A stretch of 64,000 nucleotides of DNA, from the NCBI GenBank assembly GCA_036365515.1, contig CM070874.1, forward strand, positions 24,540,209 to 24,604,208. The letters are read 5' to 3'. Below, in pieces: positions 22,407-34,479 of this stretch; position 1 is the first letter of the stretch, and each line of letters begins with the position of its first letter. Below the pieces are notes generated by a model. It was given only the letters and a program-made list of their open reading frames with translations, searched no databases and was not told the DNA's origin. This stretch comes from Torymus aiolomorphi. Taxonomy: Eukaryota > Arthropoda > Insecta > Hymenoptera > Torymidae. The position numbers and the translations under genes were made by a program.

Positions 22407-23502
22407 TAGGGGAAGGTGGGGCGGTAGTGGCACCCTAACTTTAACTAAAGATTGCAATTAAATGTGGACAATTTTCAATAATTTAAAAAAAGAAATAAAT
22501 AAATGAATATATCTAGAAACTTAATTGATGATAAAAAAATTTTATTTTAAACTATAATTTATTCTAATCAGCCAAAAATATAAACCTTGAAAAATGCTCT
22601 CCGTGCCCCACTAGCGGGTGGAAAGTGGCACAGCGTGGGGCATGAGTGGCACGGTCATCGTGAAGTCGTAATGTATGCCCATATATATTTTAAGAAGTAT
22701 TTAAATGTATACCTGATGATCAGATGAATGGTTTTTAAATAATATAATGCAAAATAGTTATCATTAAACTTGGAAACATGAAATTTTATGTTTTAAGAAT
22801 AATATCTATCTGTTTTTCTTTTGTAAACTCTAACCATTATCTACTATTATTACTTGTATGTACCTTGCCCCTTATATTAAACTTTTCCGCACTTATGTTT
22901 TTAATCTGTGTGTATACGTTATTACACCAACTTTTGATTAATGCTAATTTAATTAATACTAAATGAAATAATACTAATTAAACCTAATTAAACAGGTCAC
23001 GGAGTCAACCCATCTTTGGTTATTTTGAAGGTTAACAATCGACGAACACCACAGACGCAGCCACCGCCACCGCGCGCCGCTCTGTTGATGTGCGCCAAGC
23101 AACACCCGTTCCCCGCATCCCGTGCCAGCCGTGCCCCATATTATCATAATTTTTAAACATTATTCAAATTGTTTATAATAAGTTTTAAACAAAAAATAAA
23201 ATAGGAGTTCAAAGATCGTGACTCAAGCTACCAAACGGATTTAGTTAGATTTTAAAAAAGTATTATTTTCAAGTAGTATCATCTTCATTAATAATGAAGC
23301 CAAACTTTTTTTGTTGCTCCGAATTTTAAATTCACCTAGTTAATTAATAAAATTTTTATTATATGTTATAAGTCAGAAGAAAAATACTAGAAGAATTTTA
23401 AATTCATATTTTTCTATAATTTAATTATTTACATATATTAATATGTAAGATATTTAGATGCCAAACTGTGCTGCCTTGCTCCTCGTGCCCCACATTCCCC
23501 TA
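22407..23502. mobile_element. 1.1-kb inverted-terminus element (TAGGGGAA ends)
   Basis: Left end TAGGGGAAGGTGGGGC (22407) pairs with right end GCCCCACATTCCCCTA (23502), one mismatch. Outer TA may be part of the ends or a TA target duplication. Inside, short GGGGCA/TGGCAC-rich blocks recur (around 22605-22650 and 23115-23150). No transposase is present. The element lies within the copia leader intron. Confidence 0.7.
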
Positions 23503-24136
23503 TTTCCAGTCTCTGACACAAAAGTACTTCAGTTTCTCCAAGTACGACGGTCATCTTCTCGTCCCCAAATAGCTTTAGATTTATCTCGTCTGTATACAGA
23601 ATTTTTAATTCGAATTAATATAATATGCATATTTAATTTATCATAAACTTCTATCTACGAAACACAATCGGTCGCTGCGCATTTTTTTTTTTTTATTTTT
23701 ATTATTTTACTGTTCGCTTAATTTTCCGTCGTATGGCCATACATAATTTCCCCGCTCACGTAAAGTCGTTGCGTGCTGTGCCCGGAATCGGTCGACTTGC
23801 GCTAACTCTATATACATGGCTGTGCGAGGCGCCTTAAACTTCTTCCCTTTCTCACGGTCGCATACGAGAGCTTAGTCGCTATCTGCTTCGCGCGCCTTGA
23901 TGTGGAAAACGGACCGATGCCGCTCTCCCTCCCAGCGCGCGCACTTGGTACACGAAATGCCGCTGTCAAGCTCGCGCTCTAACTCCGTTTCACAGGGACA
24001 CTCGCACACCCCACGCGCTGCCATTATGCCCGCTCGAGGCACACGCGCTCCTTCAGTCTCTCTCTCTCTCTCACACACCAGCACACACGCATACAATGCG
24101 CCGCCATTACATTCCCATAAGGCACGCACGCTCCTT

Positions 24137-24185
<49 letters not shown>

Positions 24186-24243
24186 CAACACATACGCATA
24201 CGACGCGCCACCACTGCGCTCACCCAAGGCACGCGCGCGCGCG

Positions 24244-24292
<49 letters not shown>

Positions 24293-24590
24293 GCTAAAGA
24301 AACTATCGGCGCATCGCGGCCTCCATGCCGGTTCACCGGCAGCACATGTGCGCGTCAAGACCGGTTGCAGGGTCTGCACGCCACGACACGGGACGCGTCC
24401 GCCCCTCGCTTTACGCGGAAATTTAACAATCACTCGCCTCAACTACAACACTCGCATTTTGCGCAGCCGCACGATATATGTGACGCAGGCGAATTTAAAC
24501 CACCGGTATCGCTCGCTTATTATTCCCGTCGACTTAAGTCTTTCTTTCAACCGTCGCGCACTGTCTCTAAGTCAGCAAAACTCTCACTTA
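23503..24590. repeat. (CT)n-rich leader sequence
   Basis: CT runs lie at ~24056-24070, 24138-24174 and 24246-24292, separated by GC-rich, related sentences (CACACGC, GCGCCACCA, AAGGCACGC). The first two CT blocks plus following text look like a duplicated ~85-bp unit (CTCCTTCAGTCTCTCTCTC at ~24050 and ~24132). Long Ser-Leu and Arg-Glu frames here are repeat artefacts. Confidence 0.7.
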
Positions 24591-24591
24591 C

Positions 24592-24661
24592 CATTATGAG
24601 TCTGACCAGCCGTCTCAATGTCCGTCGCCTCCCGCTTCGTCTTGAGATCGCGTGCGTCCAT
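24592..24661 (-). pseudogene. copia gag first exon (putative)
   Basis: An ATG at 24661, only 14 bases after the primer-binding site, opens 23 codons of charged sequence (MDARDLKTKREATDIE...) and ends in a consensus donor AATG/GTAAGT. Exon phase matches the acceptor at 22185. The start so close to the LTR and the in-frame join to gag suggest a spliced gag in this copia family. Confidence 0.5.
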
Positions 24662-24674
24662 CTCTTTCTCTCCT

Positions 24675-24689
24675 CCTGGGCCCATAACC
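24675..24689 (-). other. copia primer-binding site (half tRNA-iMet)
   Basis: Directly after the 5' LTR, the minus strand reads GGTTATGGGCCCAG. This is complementary to the anticodon stem-loop of insect initiator tRNA-Met, the internal site used by Drosophila copia, which primes from a cleaved 39-nt half tRNA. The match is 14 bases. Confidence 0.85.
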
Positions 24690-24975
24690 TGTCAGAGTTA
24701 TGCTTGGAAGAAGGAGCGAAATAAGCAATAGAACACACGCACTTTATAATCAAAGATTATTAGTTTATTATATTGAACTTCCTTAGAACACGTAAGCTAA
24801 TACAAGTTTGAGACCTTAGTAGCACACGCAGGTGCTTTCACTAATAGCTCTAAAGGAGCACTGACTGTTGCAGGCCGGCGGCAGGCGCCTCTCACTTAGA
24901 ACAAATGAAAAAGAAAGAGGAGGGGTAGAGAGAGAGCGCACATGAAACAATTGAGCCAGGCCCGTATTTCTAACA
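24690..24975 (-). repeat. copia 5' LTR
   Basis: 286 bp, partner of 11210-11509. It differs by about a dozen substitutions and by a shorter GAGA tract. The target duplication ATTTT follows at 24976. Confidence 0.93.
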
Positions 24976-24980
24976 ATTTT

Positions 24981-26202
24981 TATCAAAAAAAATAATTAAC
25001 AATGAAGAAAAATTTATTAACTTAAATTTATCAATAACTTCCTCATCTAACAGGTGCTGAAATATCACGTAATTGTAAACAATTCACGCAAGAGAATAGT
25101 TCAGAAAAATATATAACGGAGTTTACTCTATTTGCCAAAATTACAACAAAAAAAAGATGTAAAAGTTTTTATACAATATTAATTTAAACAACGAAATTAT
25201 CTAGATCTTAAATGCCCGAATGTATGACGAGTATCGTCCGCGTATGTCTACTCTGGTCCTCGCGTACAGTGTATTGTATATAGATGATAGAAGCAACCTT
25301 AGACCCACAAAAGGGGGTGACCTTCCCAGGAGCCAAGGAAGGGGGCTACGCCGCCCTGGCTTTAAGCTACTACCACTTATACAGGTAAGGGAAGCGCCGA
25401 GTCGGGCGAACCAACTCGACTTGGTCAGCTTTATCCCGAAGTAGTAATCGCTGACCTATGCCCTTACCTCACCTTGCCTACCTTGACTCGCTTGCTGCTC
25501 TGCACTAGAACTGAACTGGAGCTGGAGCTGGAGACTAAGAGAGCTCCTCATGGCGTGCGCCCCGTATCTATACTGGAAATTCGTATGTGATAGATTATCT
25601 GATCCCCTGCTCGGGAGGATGCGCAATCAACTCATTTACATATACGGTATGGTATAGTTGCGCAACCTTCCGAGAATCCTCGCCTTTTAATTGGCTTGAT
25701 ACGCGAAATACTTTGTCATACAACTGGAGAATAATTAGGTACTTCAATAATTTGTGAGTTAAAATATCGCAAAAATCACGTTCTGGATATTTAAATTTAT
25801 GTGAATATAACTTTCATTTACATTTTTATATGGTATATTTGCTAGGATGAGTTAAATAAAATCATTAAGACAATCTGCCTCACACGCACCCATGCTATTC
25901 CCCATCGTGCTATCCTTGTCTGATTGCATCAGATAACACGTGGGCTGGCAAGTAACTATCTAGTTGCATACTTCTTGCTGTACTTATCTGCCACCTGTAA
26001 TTGTATGGCGTGAGATTCAAAATTGGTTAATAATGATTATGTTAATATGAGATCATGCTGAGTATATTATGGAAGCGTAGCTTATACGTTATATCATTGA
26101 GTATTTCTCGTTAGTTATGCATGTCATATATAATTGTTAATAAACAAAAAGGATTTGTAATTCAAATATCCCGCCGTAACCATTAGTGCGAATACACTCA
26201 TC
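24981..26202. other. Unclassified spacer
   Basis: AT-rich, with a GC-richer block at about 25210-25720 containing ACCTTCCCAGGAGCCAAGGA and an intron-donor-like CAG/GTAAGG near 25384. No frame or repeat partner is recognised inside this window. Confidence 0.4.
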
Positions 26203-26342
26203 TAGGCACTTATGGATTGAGTTATTACTCTATCACCTAGATGGCGGGTTGAGTACCACTTTTGACAATATGAGTCACTGCGAGGGGCTTGTGTCGATAA
26301 ACAGAATTCCTTATGTTTGTGATAATAATTCATGATACACAC
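26203..26342. repeat. Dispersed repeat R, copy 2
   Basis: Nearly identical to 4190-4328 (a few substitutions), same orientation. It is again followed by a TA/CA-rich array. Confidence 0.8.
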
Positions 26343-26355
26343 ATATATATACACG

Positions 26356-26389
<34 letters not shown>

Positions 26390-26402
26390 CACACACACAC
26401 GA
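26343..26402. repeat. TA/CA microsatellite
   Basis: (TA)n followed by (CA)n, attached to repeat R copy 2. Confidence 0.9.
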
Positions 26403-26994
26403 ATATGAGGCGCTTCACGTCAACTGCCCCAGCGCCGCGCGCGTGCGCCAAATCGTGCTATTTCTAACTCTTGTTTATGATACTAAAATATAACTAAAAA
26501 AATTGTTTCATAAGCGTTTCCGACGTATTTTTTCTTTAGCTTTCCAATGGTGTAAGCAGCTTTTCCGAAATTTTCTATTTTCACTTTCAAAAAGTGTATT
26601 TTTAATATTTTTTTGACCATTTAGATCGAAACCTGAGCATTTTTTACAGAGGAAATGATTTTTTTCATAATTTGCTCAGGATGTTTTCTTCAAGAAATAG
26701 AACGCGAAATAAGAGCGCAATGGCTCTCCTGCGCGCGGGACATCGCGCGGCACCGCATGATTCAATTTTCTTTCGATAGGTGGCTTTCATATCAGAATGT
26801 TCTATCCGTATGTGAATCGTCACGTTGAAAGTACGTAATTGCAATGACTTTTCATCTTAGTCCTCTTCGAAATTTTTTCGAATTTCTGTCACTACAATCA
26901 AACTTGGATTTCATAGTTTCTTTCGTGTATTTGATGATTAAATCATCGGTAACTCTTTGTTTCGTTATTTCTTTCGCTTATTGTAGCAACTAAA
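26403..26994. other. Probable 5' region of the decayed element below
   Basis: GC-rich start (CGCTTCACGTC, GCGCCGCGCGCGTGCGCC) followed by AT-rich sequence. No inverted partner was located, so the boundary of the element carrying 26995-27885 is unknown. Confidence 0.3.
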
Positions 26995-27885
26995 ATGGAT
27001 TCAACTTGGAAATTAAAATGCATAAATCCTTTAAATAAAAATGATATCCCTTCATATAAAATAAAAGATTTGATGGACTTTCCAACATCTTTAAGAAACG
27101 CATATCCCTTAGTACCAGAAAAAGCAAAAATTTGTTCTAACTGTCAACGCAAAATTTACAAACATAAATCAAGTTTACCTGCAGCTGATGCTAAAAAAGC
27201 TAAAATAGTGTGTAACGATGAGTATCACAAAGCTGGTGTCGCAGTTCTTGAACAAATAAAGAAAAAAATGTCAGAATCAACAAATAAGCAAGAGAGAATT
27301 CAGTTACTAACTCTTGCGCCTGAGTTTTGGTCTCATAGGGACTTTAATGCGAGAATTCGCTTGCACTGAACGGGAAGCTCGCGAAACAAAAATTTAGTAG
27401 CTAAAAGTGGAATTTTTTCAATACCTGCTAATAGAAGTGGCAAACTACTTTCAGCTGAAACTGTAAATTCAGTGAAAACATTTTATGAAAAAGATGATGT
27501 AAGGTGAATTATGCCAGGTTTAAAAGATTACATATCTGTTAAGCAGAGCAATGGTAAAAGAGAACATGTTCAACAAAGATTACTGCTTGGTAATTTAAAT
27601 GAACTGTATAGTTTATATAAAAAAAATGAACACGTTAATATTGGTTTTACTAAATTTACACAATTGAGGCCACCACATTAAGTTTTAGCTGGAAGTAATG
27701 GTATGCATAATGTATGCGTGTATGTACATCACGAAAACGTAAAGCTCATGCTAAGTGCTATGGATCTAGAACATTTAACAAAAGATACTAGATTGCCTCT
27801 TAAAAACTACCACGATTGCATCCAAGCAATTATGTGTAATTTAGTAAAGTTTGAGGAAATTGTTCGTAATGATGATTGTTGAGAA
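26995..27885 (+). pseudogene. Insect mobile-element-associated protein, decayed
   Basis: The first 124 codons are open (MDSTWKLKCINPLNKND...), with a small Cys motif (KICSNCQRKIYKHK) and a charged helix. After the stop near 27368, coding continues through several frames: NRSGKLLSAETVNSVKTFYE, PGLKDYISVKQSNGKREHVQ, LLLGNLNELYSLYK, IGFTKFTQLRPPH and VCVYVHHENVKLML. From general knowledge this resembles a multicopy, uncharacterised arthropod family found with mobile elements (FYE.D / MPG.KD / LLL.NL.E.Y / GF.KF..LRP / H.N.KLM signature). At least three stops are visible. No catalytic function is claimed. Confidence 0.6.
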
Positions 27886-28310
27886 ATAAATAAACTCCTT
27901 CTTCTTGACCCAACGAACAAAGTATTTATTTAAGCCATCGTTTCGGACATGTCATATGCTTGAAAATGTTACAAGACTCCATACTATTTTACTGTAGGTA
28001 TGTAGACGACTGTTTCTTAATCAAAAATTTGTTAAGAATTTTCGCTCTATCAAAATTTTATGAAATAAAGGAAAAAAGTGATTTTTTAATTACTTGGGCA
28101 TTTTTTATATTCATATTTAAGGAAAAATAATAATCTTTGAAGTTTTAAGAATTTTTGGTTCGTTTCCGATAATGGAATGACATTTATTTTAAAAGTTGTA
28201 AGCAAATTAAAAGCACCGCGTGTTAAGTCTGCCATGGACGATATCGAGCGTCTAATTTTTTGTTTGTATGTATCTATTAGTTACGTATTGTATCTCTAAT
28301 AAAGTTCGCT
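27886..28310. other. AT-rich, no gene seen
   Basis: Separates two remnants of a similar protein family. Nothing more is supported. Confidence 0.4.
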
Positions 28311-28675
28311 TTTTCGTCATTTACATGATGTCGTCTGTAAGATTTAAGTCCCGTTATTGCAATCCTTTTAGAGAATCATTACATTCTAGACGAAGTAAGA
28401 ATTTACGGCGACCATCTGAATCAATGTTGAAAAAAATAGATTGTTTGAAGGCAAATGATGTCTTATGTCCGTCGTGCAGGTTATGCATCGGAAATGACTT
28501 CTCAAGGTTTTAGTATTTAGTTTTTTTTCATATCATTCTAAGAATGATAATCTAATTATTTACAATTTAGAAGAGACGCCTTATACAATTGAATCAGAGT
28601 CAGAATCAGATTCATGCGACAGTCCTTTACTTTCGAGTGATGAACCAGATGAAAGTGACTAGGATGATTCTTCTC
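28311..28675 (+). pseudogene. Second Cys-motif N-terminal remnant
   Basis: Codons around 28330-28510 give CNPFRESLHSRRSKNLRRPS and VLCPSCRLCIG, an N-terminal Cys module comparable in layout to KICSNCQRK of 26995. After a stop and shift, 28568-28672 encodes an acidic Ser/Glu/Asp tract (ESESESDSCDSPLL). It looks like another, more broken member of the same kind of protein, or its displaced N-terminus. Confidence 0.45.
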
Positions 28676-28722
28676 TTTACAGTGATATATCAGATGTAAG
28701 TTAGAATTGAAACTATTACTAG

Positions 28723-29640
28723 TGTTACGTGTGAGCCTATCTCGGTTCACGCACGTACGAAGGGTTCTGAGGTGTTCGTGTCGTTCCAAGCCGAGACTCG
28801 AAACGATGCAGTGAAATAAAACTAGAGTTAAAGTATTATACTTTAAAAATATACTTGAGTTATTTATTAAAATACTTATAGGCGCGAGAGAGATAATCCT
28901 AACGCGCGTCCGCGATGCAACCGATCGACGTCCTCTTGTGAATTCGTTATCCGCTCATCCTCGTCCCTCGTACCTCGCTTCCGTCCTCTCTCTGACCCCG
29001 CTTTCGTTCTCTTTCTTTCTGTCTTCTGGATGCGCTTCCCTTGGTTTTTATATCTCTGTCTTGGGGATCGTAAGTGGGGGATCATTGCTCATCGGCTGTT
29101 CGTTTTTTCCCCCTAATTCGACGTCCAGATCTCGTGCCGGTGATTCAGTGCCTCGTGGATTCGCTGTTCTGTTGACTGGCATTGGTTGATGTCATGCACC
29201 TTCGACATTCGACGTCCTCTATCAATGCTCGGCATATTGCTGACCGGGAGTTTGTGTTGGGGTACGTGTCTTCGTTCTTCAAGAGTCTGTATGAGTTCAT
29301 GGCCGCACGCGCTTTCTCTCTGGAAGCTACCACTCGTAACACGTCTGAGGGCCGCGACATCGACCTCCGGGGCGATGAAACAAGTGATGGGGGCGGGAGA
29401 AAAATTTTCCTTTTTTTTCTTGATGTTAGGGTTAGATGCGGTAGGTTCGTAGAATTGCTGCTAGGATTCGTTGGAGTTAGTTCGATACTAAAGTCTATAT
29501 ACTGCAAGGGTTGGCTAAGGTTGACGTCGAGCAGTCGGGAGTGTTAACAAAATTATTCATCTTTCTAGGGTATGACGTGTGTATGTTACAGTCTTAATAT
29601 TCGTGTGTAGTGTTGTGTCTGCGTGAGTGTACCTAACAAT
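28723..29640 (+). repeat. Possible solo LTR
   Basis: GC-richer than its flanks. It starts TGTTACGTGTGAGCC and ends CCTAACA, giving short TGTTA...TAACA inverted ends; a TATA-like AATAAAAC lies ~90 bp in. No partner LTR, primer site or target duplication is visible. Open frames on both strands do not match known domains. The call is tentative. Confidence 0.25.
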
Positions 29641-30331
29641 ATAATGCTCAACCTAACGATTTTTCTCTCTCGCTTCTTATTTTATTCTTGATGTACATAG
29701 AGTCTGTTAATACTTGGATACATGATATACTGACAATGCAATATATATGTATATATATATTTTTTCTTTATTTATGACATGTTATAGGATCGAGCTTGCG
29801 GCTCTGATATTTCTCAACCCGTGCTTCGTGTTCACGGTGTGGCAGGGTGATGACTCTCCCTGTGGTAGTCGAATAATGTACGGCTGAAGGTAGTAGCGCT
29901 TGCGATGGTGTAAAGTCTCCGTCCTATAAACTATAAACTCGCTATAAACTCGCCGTCCACGGCGTCGCGTTGTTCTAGTTCCTGCGCGCGGTTGATTATG
30001 TTCTTCAGCTCGTTTCCCAATTCTAGCGAAGCGGGATGCGCGAGCTTGCTTTGTGGCATGCTATCAGATTCTTTCATTGTGTTGCAGCATCGCTCCTCCG
30101 TCGGTAGTGACTATTAGAATAAATTATGTCAATAATATACAAAATTTTGTGATTGTTAAGAGTAGACGTCCTACAGTATTACATCAATGCTTAAAGATGC
30201 CACAAAATTGAAAGAAAAGGATTTCCGACTTAATAAGTTATACGGAATGCCAATTGAAAGCACATATAACGCGCGCGGCGCGCATGAATTTGGCTAGTAT
30301 TTTGAAAATGTAGATAAAAATAACGTAACAC
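29641..30331. other. Unclassified spacer
   Basis: No coding sequence or repeat partner was recognised. A short duplicated CTATAAACTCG occurs at ~29932-29952. Confidence 0.4.
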
Positions 30332-30430
30332 GTGGCGCAGTCGGTAAGCTGTTCGCCTGTCCCCCTGAATTCCTATGGGAGTCTTAATATCGCATGCCGA
30401 TGGTTTCATTGTTACTGTGGCGTCATTGGA
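30332..30430 (+). repeat. tRNA-like SINE fragment (weak)
   Basis: GTGGCGCAGTCGG at ~30333 resembles a polymerase III A-box as found at the head of tRNA-derived SINEs. A following GCTGTTCGCC fits loosely, but a good B-box (GGTTCGANTCC) is not seen. The next ~140 bp to 30570 shows nothing further. Confidence 0.25.
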
Positions 30431-30570
30431 GGGTGACATCTAAATGATGATTGCCATTTAGTCGGTTTACTATATAGTTATTTGTGGTGCATACAAATTG
30501 CATACAATGTCAAGTAGTCTAATTTCTACCTTCACAATTTCTTAGCAAGATGACTTAAAAGTTGTTTTAT

Positions 30571-31165
30571 TATAGTGATTTATTGTGAAAAGGTTTATTA
30601 ACTTTTATTGGATGTTTAAATAACTTTCTCCAGTGCAGTTATGCTATTTACTAGTAGTTTACGTTAAGGGGATGAGCTTGAGCCCTCACTCCCATATTTT
30701 TGATTATTAGTTGATTTATTATAGGGCTTTATTGTTAAAATGTTTATTAGCCTGAATTGAATGTTTAAATAACTTTTTTCAGTTCAGTTATGTTATTTAC
30801 CAGTAGTTAAAGTCGAGGGGATTAGTTTAAGCCCTCACTCAAGTATCTCTGATTATTAGTTCATTAATTATAGTGATTTATTGTTAAAATGTTTATTAAT
30901 CTTTATTAATTAATTAACTAACTTCCGGGCGTGAAATATCTTGTCCCTCTTATAGTTGAATATTAGGGGCAATCGTTTAAGCCGTCTCTGACATTTTTCC
31001 GATTGCAAGTTTATTAATTATAGTGATTTATTGTTAAAATGTTTATTAACGCTTATTAATCATTTAAATAACTTTTGGGCGTGATATGCCTTTTCACTCT
31101 CATAGTTAAAATTAGAAGCGATCGTTTAAGCCGTCTCTGACATTTTTCCGATTGTAAGCATACAG
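30571..31165. repeat. ~149-bp tandem repeat, 4 copies
   Basis: TATAGTGATTTATTGT-type starts lie at 30571, 30720, 30869 and 31019, with GTTTATTA, TTTAAATAACTT and GTTTAAGCC landmarks at constant spacing. Copies 1-2 and copies 3-4 form two sub-types (CCCTCACTC versus GCCGTCTCTGACATTTTTCC). Confidence 0.8.
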
Positions 31166-33036
31166 CGTATGGTTTTATGAGTAGTTACCCAACTCTTCTT
31201 CCTATGTAGTTGTTGCAAGCTCGTGTATGTATATGCACGCTGAGCTATACCTCAATGCATTTGACACGTCTCTGCAGTTGGCAGAACACTTTTAACCCAA
31301 GGTAAAATAAACTATTGGATAATTTGCCGTAAATTATCCATAAATTATCCGTGGAATTGATAATTTTGCCGCGACCATTTTAAAACAAAAAACGCGAATG
31401 TTCTGCTAACTTCCACCGAAGTTGGCAGAGCACCTGTCTAAAACTAATTAAAAACAACAGATATTACAACGGCACTTACATAGGAATTTGCCGCTTTTTT
31501 GCCGTAACAAAGCTAGGCAGATTCCAATAGCGAAATATTATTTTTTCATTTATTATAACAATAGTACTGTCAGCTTCGTATGAAGATAGCAGGTCACCCC
31601 ACTGAAACCCAGGAAGGACGAGCGCTATCAACTCGTTAGTGGCACAGGAATTTGCCGCTTTTTAGTCGTAAGATAGCTGTGTGTTTGTTGAAAAATAAAA
31701 AGAATTATTTTTAATATAGCTATATATCATACAGCTCCGTCGCCAACCGATTAAACTAATCAAAGAGATCTGATATTACATTGAAAGTTACTTAGAATTA
31801 AGCCGTTTTCTTACCGTAACAAAACGGTATAGTACAAAATACAGATGAAAATTTTTTAAATATTTATAACAATAGTCTTGACATCTTCAAACGAAGCTAG
31901 CAGGTCATCTCACTGAAACTCAGGAAAGACGAGCGCTATCGAGACTAGAGCGGTACAGGAATTTGCCGCCTCTTGGCCGTAACAAAACTGTGCGGTTTCC
32001 AATAGTGAAATATTATTTTTTATTTTATTATAATAATAGTACTGTCAGCTTCGTATGAAGATAGCAGGTCACCTAACTGAAATCCAGGAAGGACGAGCGC
32101 TATCGACACGATAGTGGCACAGAAATTGGCCGCTTTCAAGCCGTAAGACAGCTGTGTGTTTGTCGAAAATTAAAAAAAATTACTTTTATTGTTATAAACA
32201 ATAATTCATTAGCACCTATACAGCTCCGTCGCCGACCCATTAAACTAAAGAGATCTGATATTACATCGACAGTTACTTCAAATTAAGCCGTTATTTTACC
32301 GTAACCAAACGGTATAGTAAAAAATGCAGATGAAAATTTTTTTAATTTTTATAACAATAGACATACGAAGCTAGCAGGTCACCTCCCTGAAACCCAGGAA
32401 AGACGAGCGCTATCGAGACGAGAGCAGTACAGGAATTTGCCGCTTTTTAGCCGTAACAAAGCTGAGCACTTTTAACCCAATGTAAAATAAACTATTGGAT
32501 AATTTGCCGTAAATTATCCGTAAATTATCCGTGGAATTGATAATTTTGCCGCGACAGTTTTTTTTTTTAAACGCGAATCATCTGCTAACTTCCTCCGAAG
32601 TTGGCAGAGCACCTGTCTAAAACTAATTAAAAACAACAGATATCACAACGGCACTTACATAGGAATTTGCCGCTTTTTTGCCGTAACAAAACTAGGCAGA
32701 TTCCAATAGCGAAATATTATTTTTTCATTTATTATAACAATAGTACTGTCAGCTTCGTATGAAGATAGCAGGTCACCCCACTGAAACCCAGGAAGGACGA
32801 GAGCTATCGAGTTGTTAGTGGCACAGGAACTTGCCGCTTTTTAGTCGTAAGATAGCTGTGTGTTTGTCGAAAATTAAAAAAAATTACTTTTATTGTTATA
32901 AACAATAATTTATTAGCACCTATACAGTTCCGTCGCCAGCCGATTAAACTAATTAAAGAGATCTGATATTACATTGAAAGTTACTTAGAATTAAGCCGTT
33001 TTTTTACCGTAACAAAACGGTATAGTACAGAAATAC

Positions 33037-34470
33037 AGATGAAAATTTTTAAAATATTTATAACAATAGTCCTGTCATCTTCATACGAAGCTAGCAGGTC
33101 ACCCACTGAAACTCAGGAAAGACGAGCGCTATCGAGACGAGAGCGGTACAGGAATTTGCCGCTTTTTAGCCGTAACAAAACTGCGCAGTTTCCAATAGTG
33201 AAATATTATTTTTTATTTTATTATAACAATAGTACTGTCAGTTTCGTATGAAGATAGCAGGTCACCAAACTGAAACCCAGGAAGGACGAGCGCTGTCGAC
33301 ACGATAGTGGTACCGGAATTTGCCGCTTTTTAGCCGTAAGACAGCTGTGTTTTTGTCGGAAAATAAAAAAAATTATTTTTATTGTTATAAACCATAATTC
33401 ATTAGCACCTATACAGCTCCGTCGCCAACCCATTAAACTAAAGAGATCTGATATTACATTGAAAGTTACTTAGAATTAAGCCGTTTTTTTACCGTAACAA
33501 AACGGTATAGTACAGAAATACAGATGAAAATTTTTAAAATATTTATAACAATAGTCCTGTCATCTTCATACGAAGCTAGCAGGTCACCCACTGAAACTCA
33601 GGAAAGACGAGCGCTATCGAGACGAGAGCGGTACAGGAATTTGCCGCTTTTTAGCCGTAACAAAACTGCGCAGTTTCCAATAGTGAAATATTATTTTTTA
33701 TTTTATTATAACAATAGTACTGTCAGTTTCGTATGAAGATAGCAGGTCACCAAACTGAAACCCAGGAAGGACGAGCGCTGTCGACACGATAGTGGTACAG
33801 GAATTTGCCGCTTTTTAGCCGTAAGACAGCTGTGTTTTTGTCGGAAAATAAAAAAAATTATTTTTATTGTTATAAACCATAATTCATTAGCACCTATACA
33901 GCTCCGTCGCCAACCCATTAAACTAAAGAGATCTGATATTACATTGAAAGTTACTTAGAATTAAGCCGTTTTTTTACCGTAATGAAACGGTATAGTACAC
34001 AAATATAGATGAAAATTTTTAAAATATTTATAACAATAGTCCTGTCATCTTCATACGAAGCTAGCAGGTCACCCACTGAAACTCATGAAAGACGAGCGCT
34101 ATCGAGACGAGAGCGGTACAGGAATTTGCCGCTTTTTAGCCGTAAGAAAACTATGCAGTTTCCAATAGGGAAATATTATTTTTTATTTTATTATAACGAT
34201 AGTACTGTCAGCTTCGTATGAAGATAGCAGGTCACCTCACTGAACCCCGGGAAGGACGGGTGCTGTCGACACGTTAGTGGTACAGGAATATGCCGCTTTT
34301 TAGCCGTAAGACAGCTGTATGTTTGTCGAAAATTAAAAAAAATTACTTTTATTGTTATAAACCATAATTCATTAGCACCTATACAGCTCCGTCGCCGACC
34401 GATTAAACTAATTAAAGAGATCTGATATTACAGCGACAGTTACTTAGAATTAAGCCGTGAATTTAATCAG
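33037..34470. repeat. 485-bp tandem subrepeat in left foldback arm
   Basis: Copies starting at about 33037, 33522 and 34007 are spaced exactly 485 bp. The first two are virtually identical over their whole length; the third carries several substitutions. More diverged units of the same composition extend back to 31480. Confidence 0.92.
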
Positions 34471-34479
34471 TTCTGAGTT

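Larger units (their letters stand above)
22185..24591 (-). other. Apparent gag intron 1 (copia leader intron)
   Basis: Bounded by donor GTAAGT (24591 down) and acceptor TTTACAG (22185). It contains the 1.1-kb inverted-terminus element and several (CT)n runs. Even without the 1.1-kb element it would be ~1.3 kb. Splicing keeps the frame from a 23-codon first exon into gag. Confidence 0.5.

Noticed and set aside
23897..24724. 275-codon plus-strand frame in the copia leader
   Set aside because: Mostly Ser-Leu from CT repeats and antisense to the gag leader exon; no domain.
28723..29640. Second full LTR retrotransposon
   Set aside because: No partner LTR, primer site or coding part could be found; only a tentative solo LTR is listed.
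30332..30430. Functional tRNA gene
   Set aside because: Only an A-box-like word is present; no cloverleaf or B-box can be drawn. Kept only as a weak SINE-like fragment.
33039..33251. Repeated 70-codon frame on both strands of the foldback subunits
   Set aside because: Recurs only because the DNA is tandemly duplicated; the sequence has no domain and no start context.
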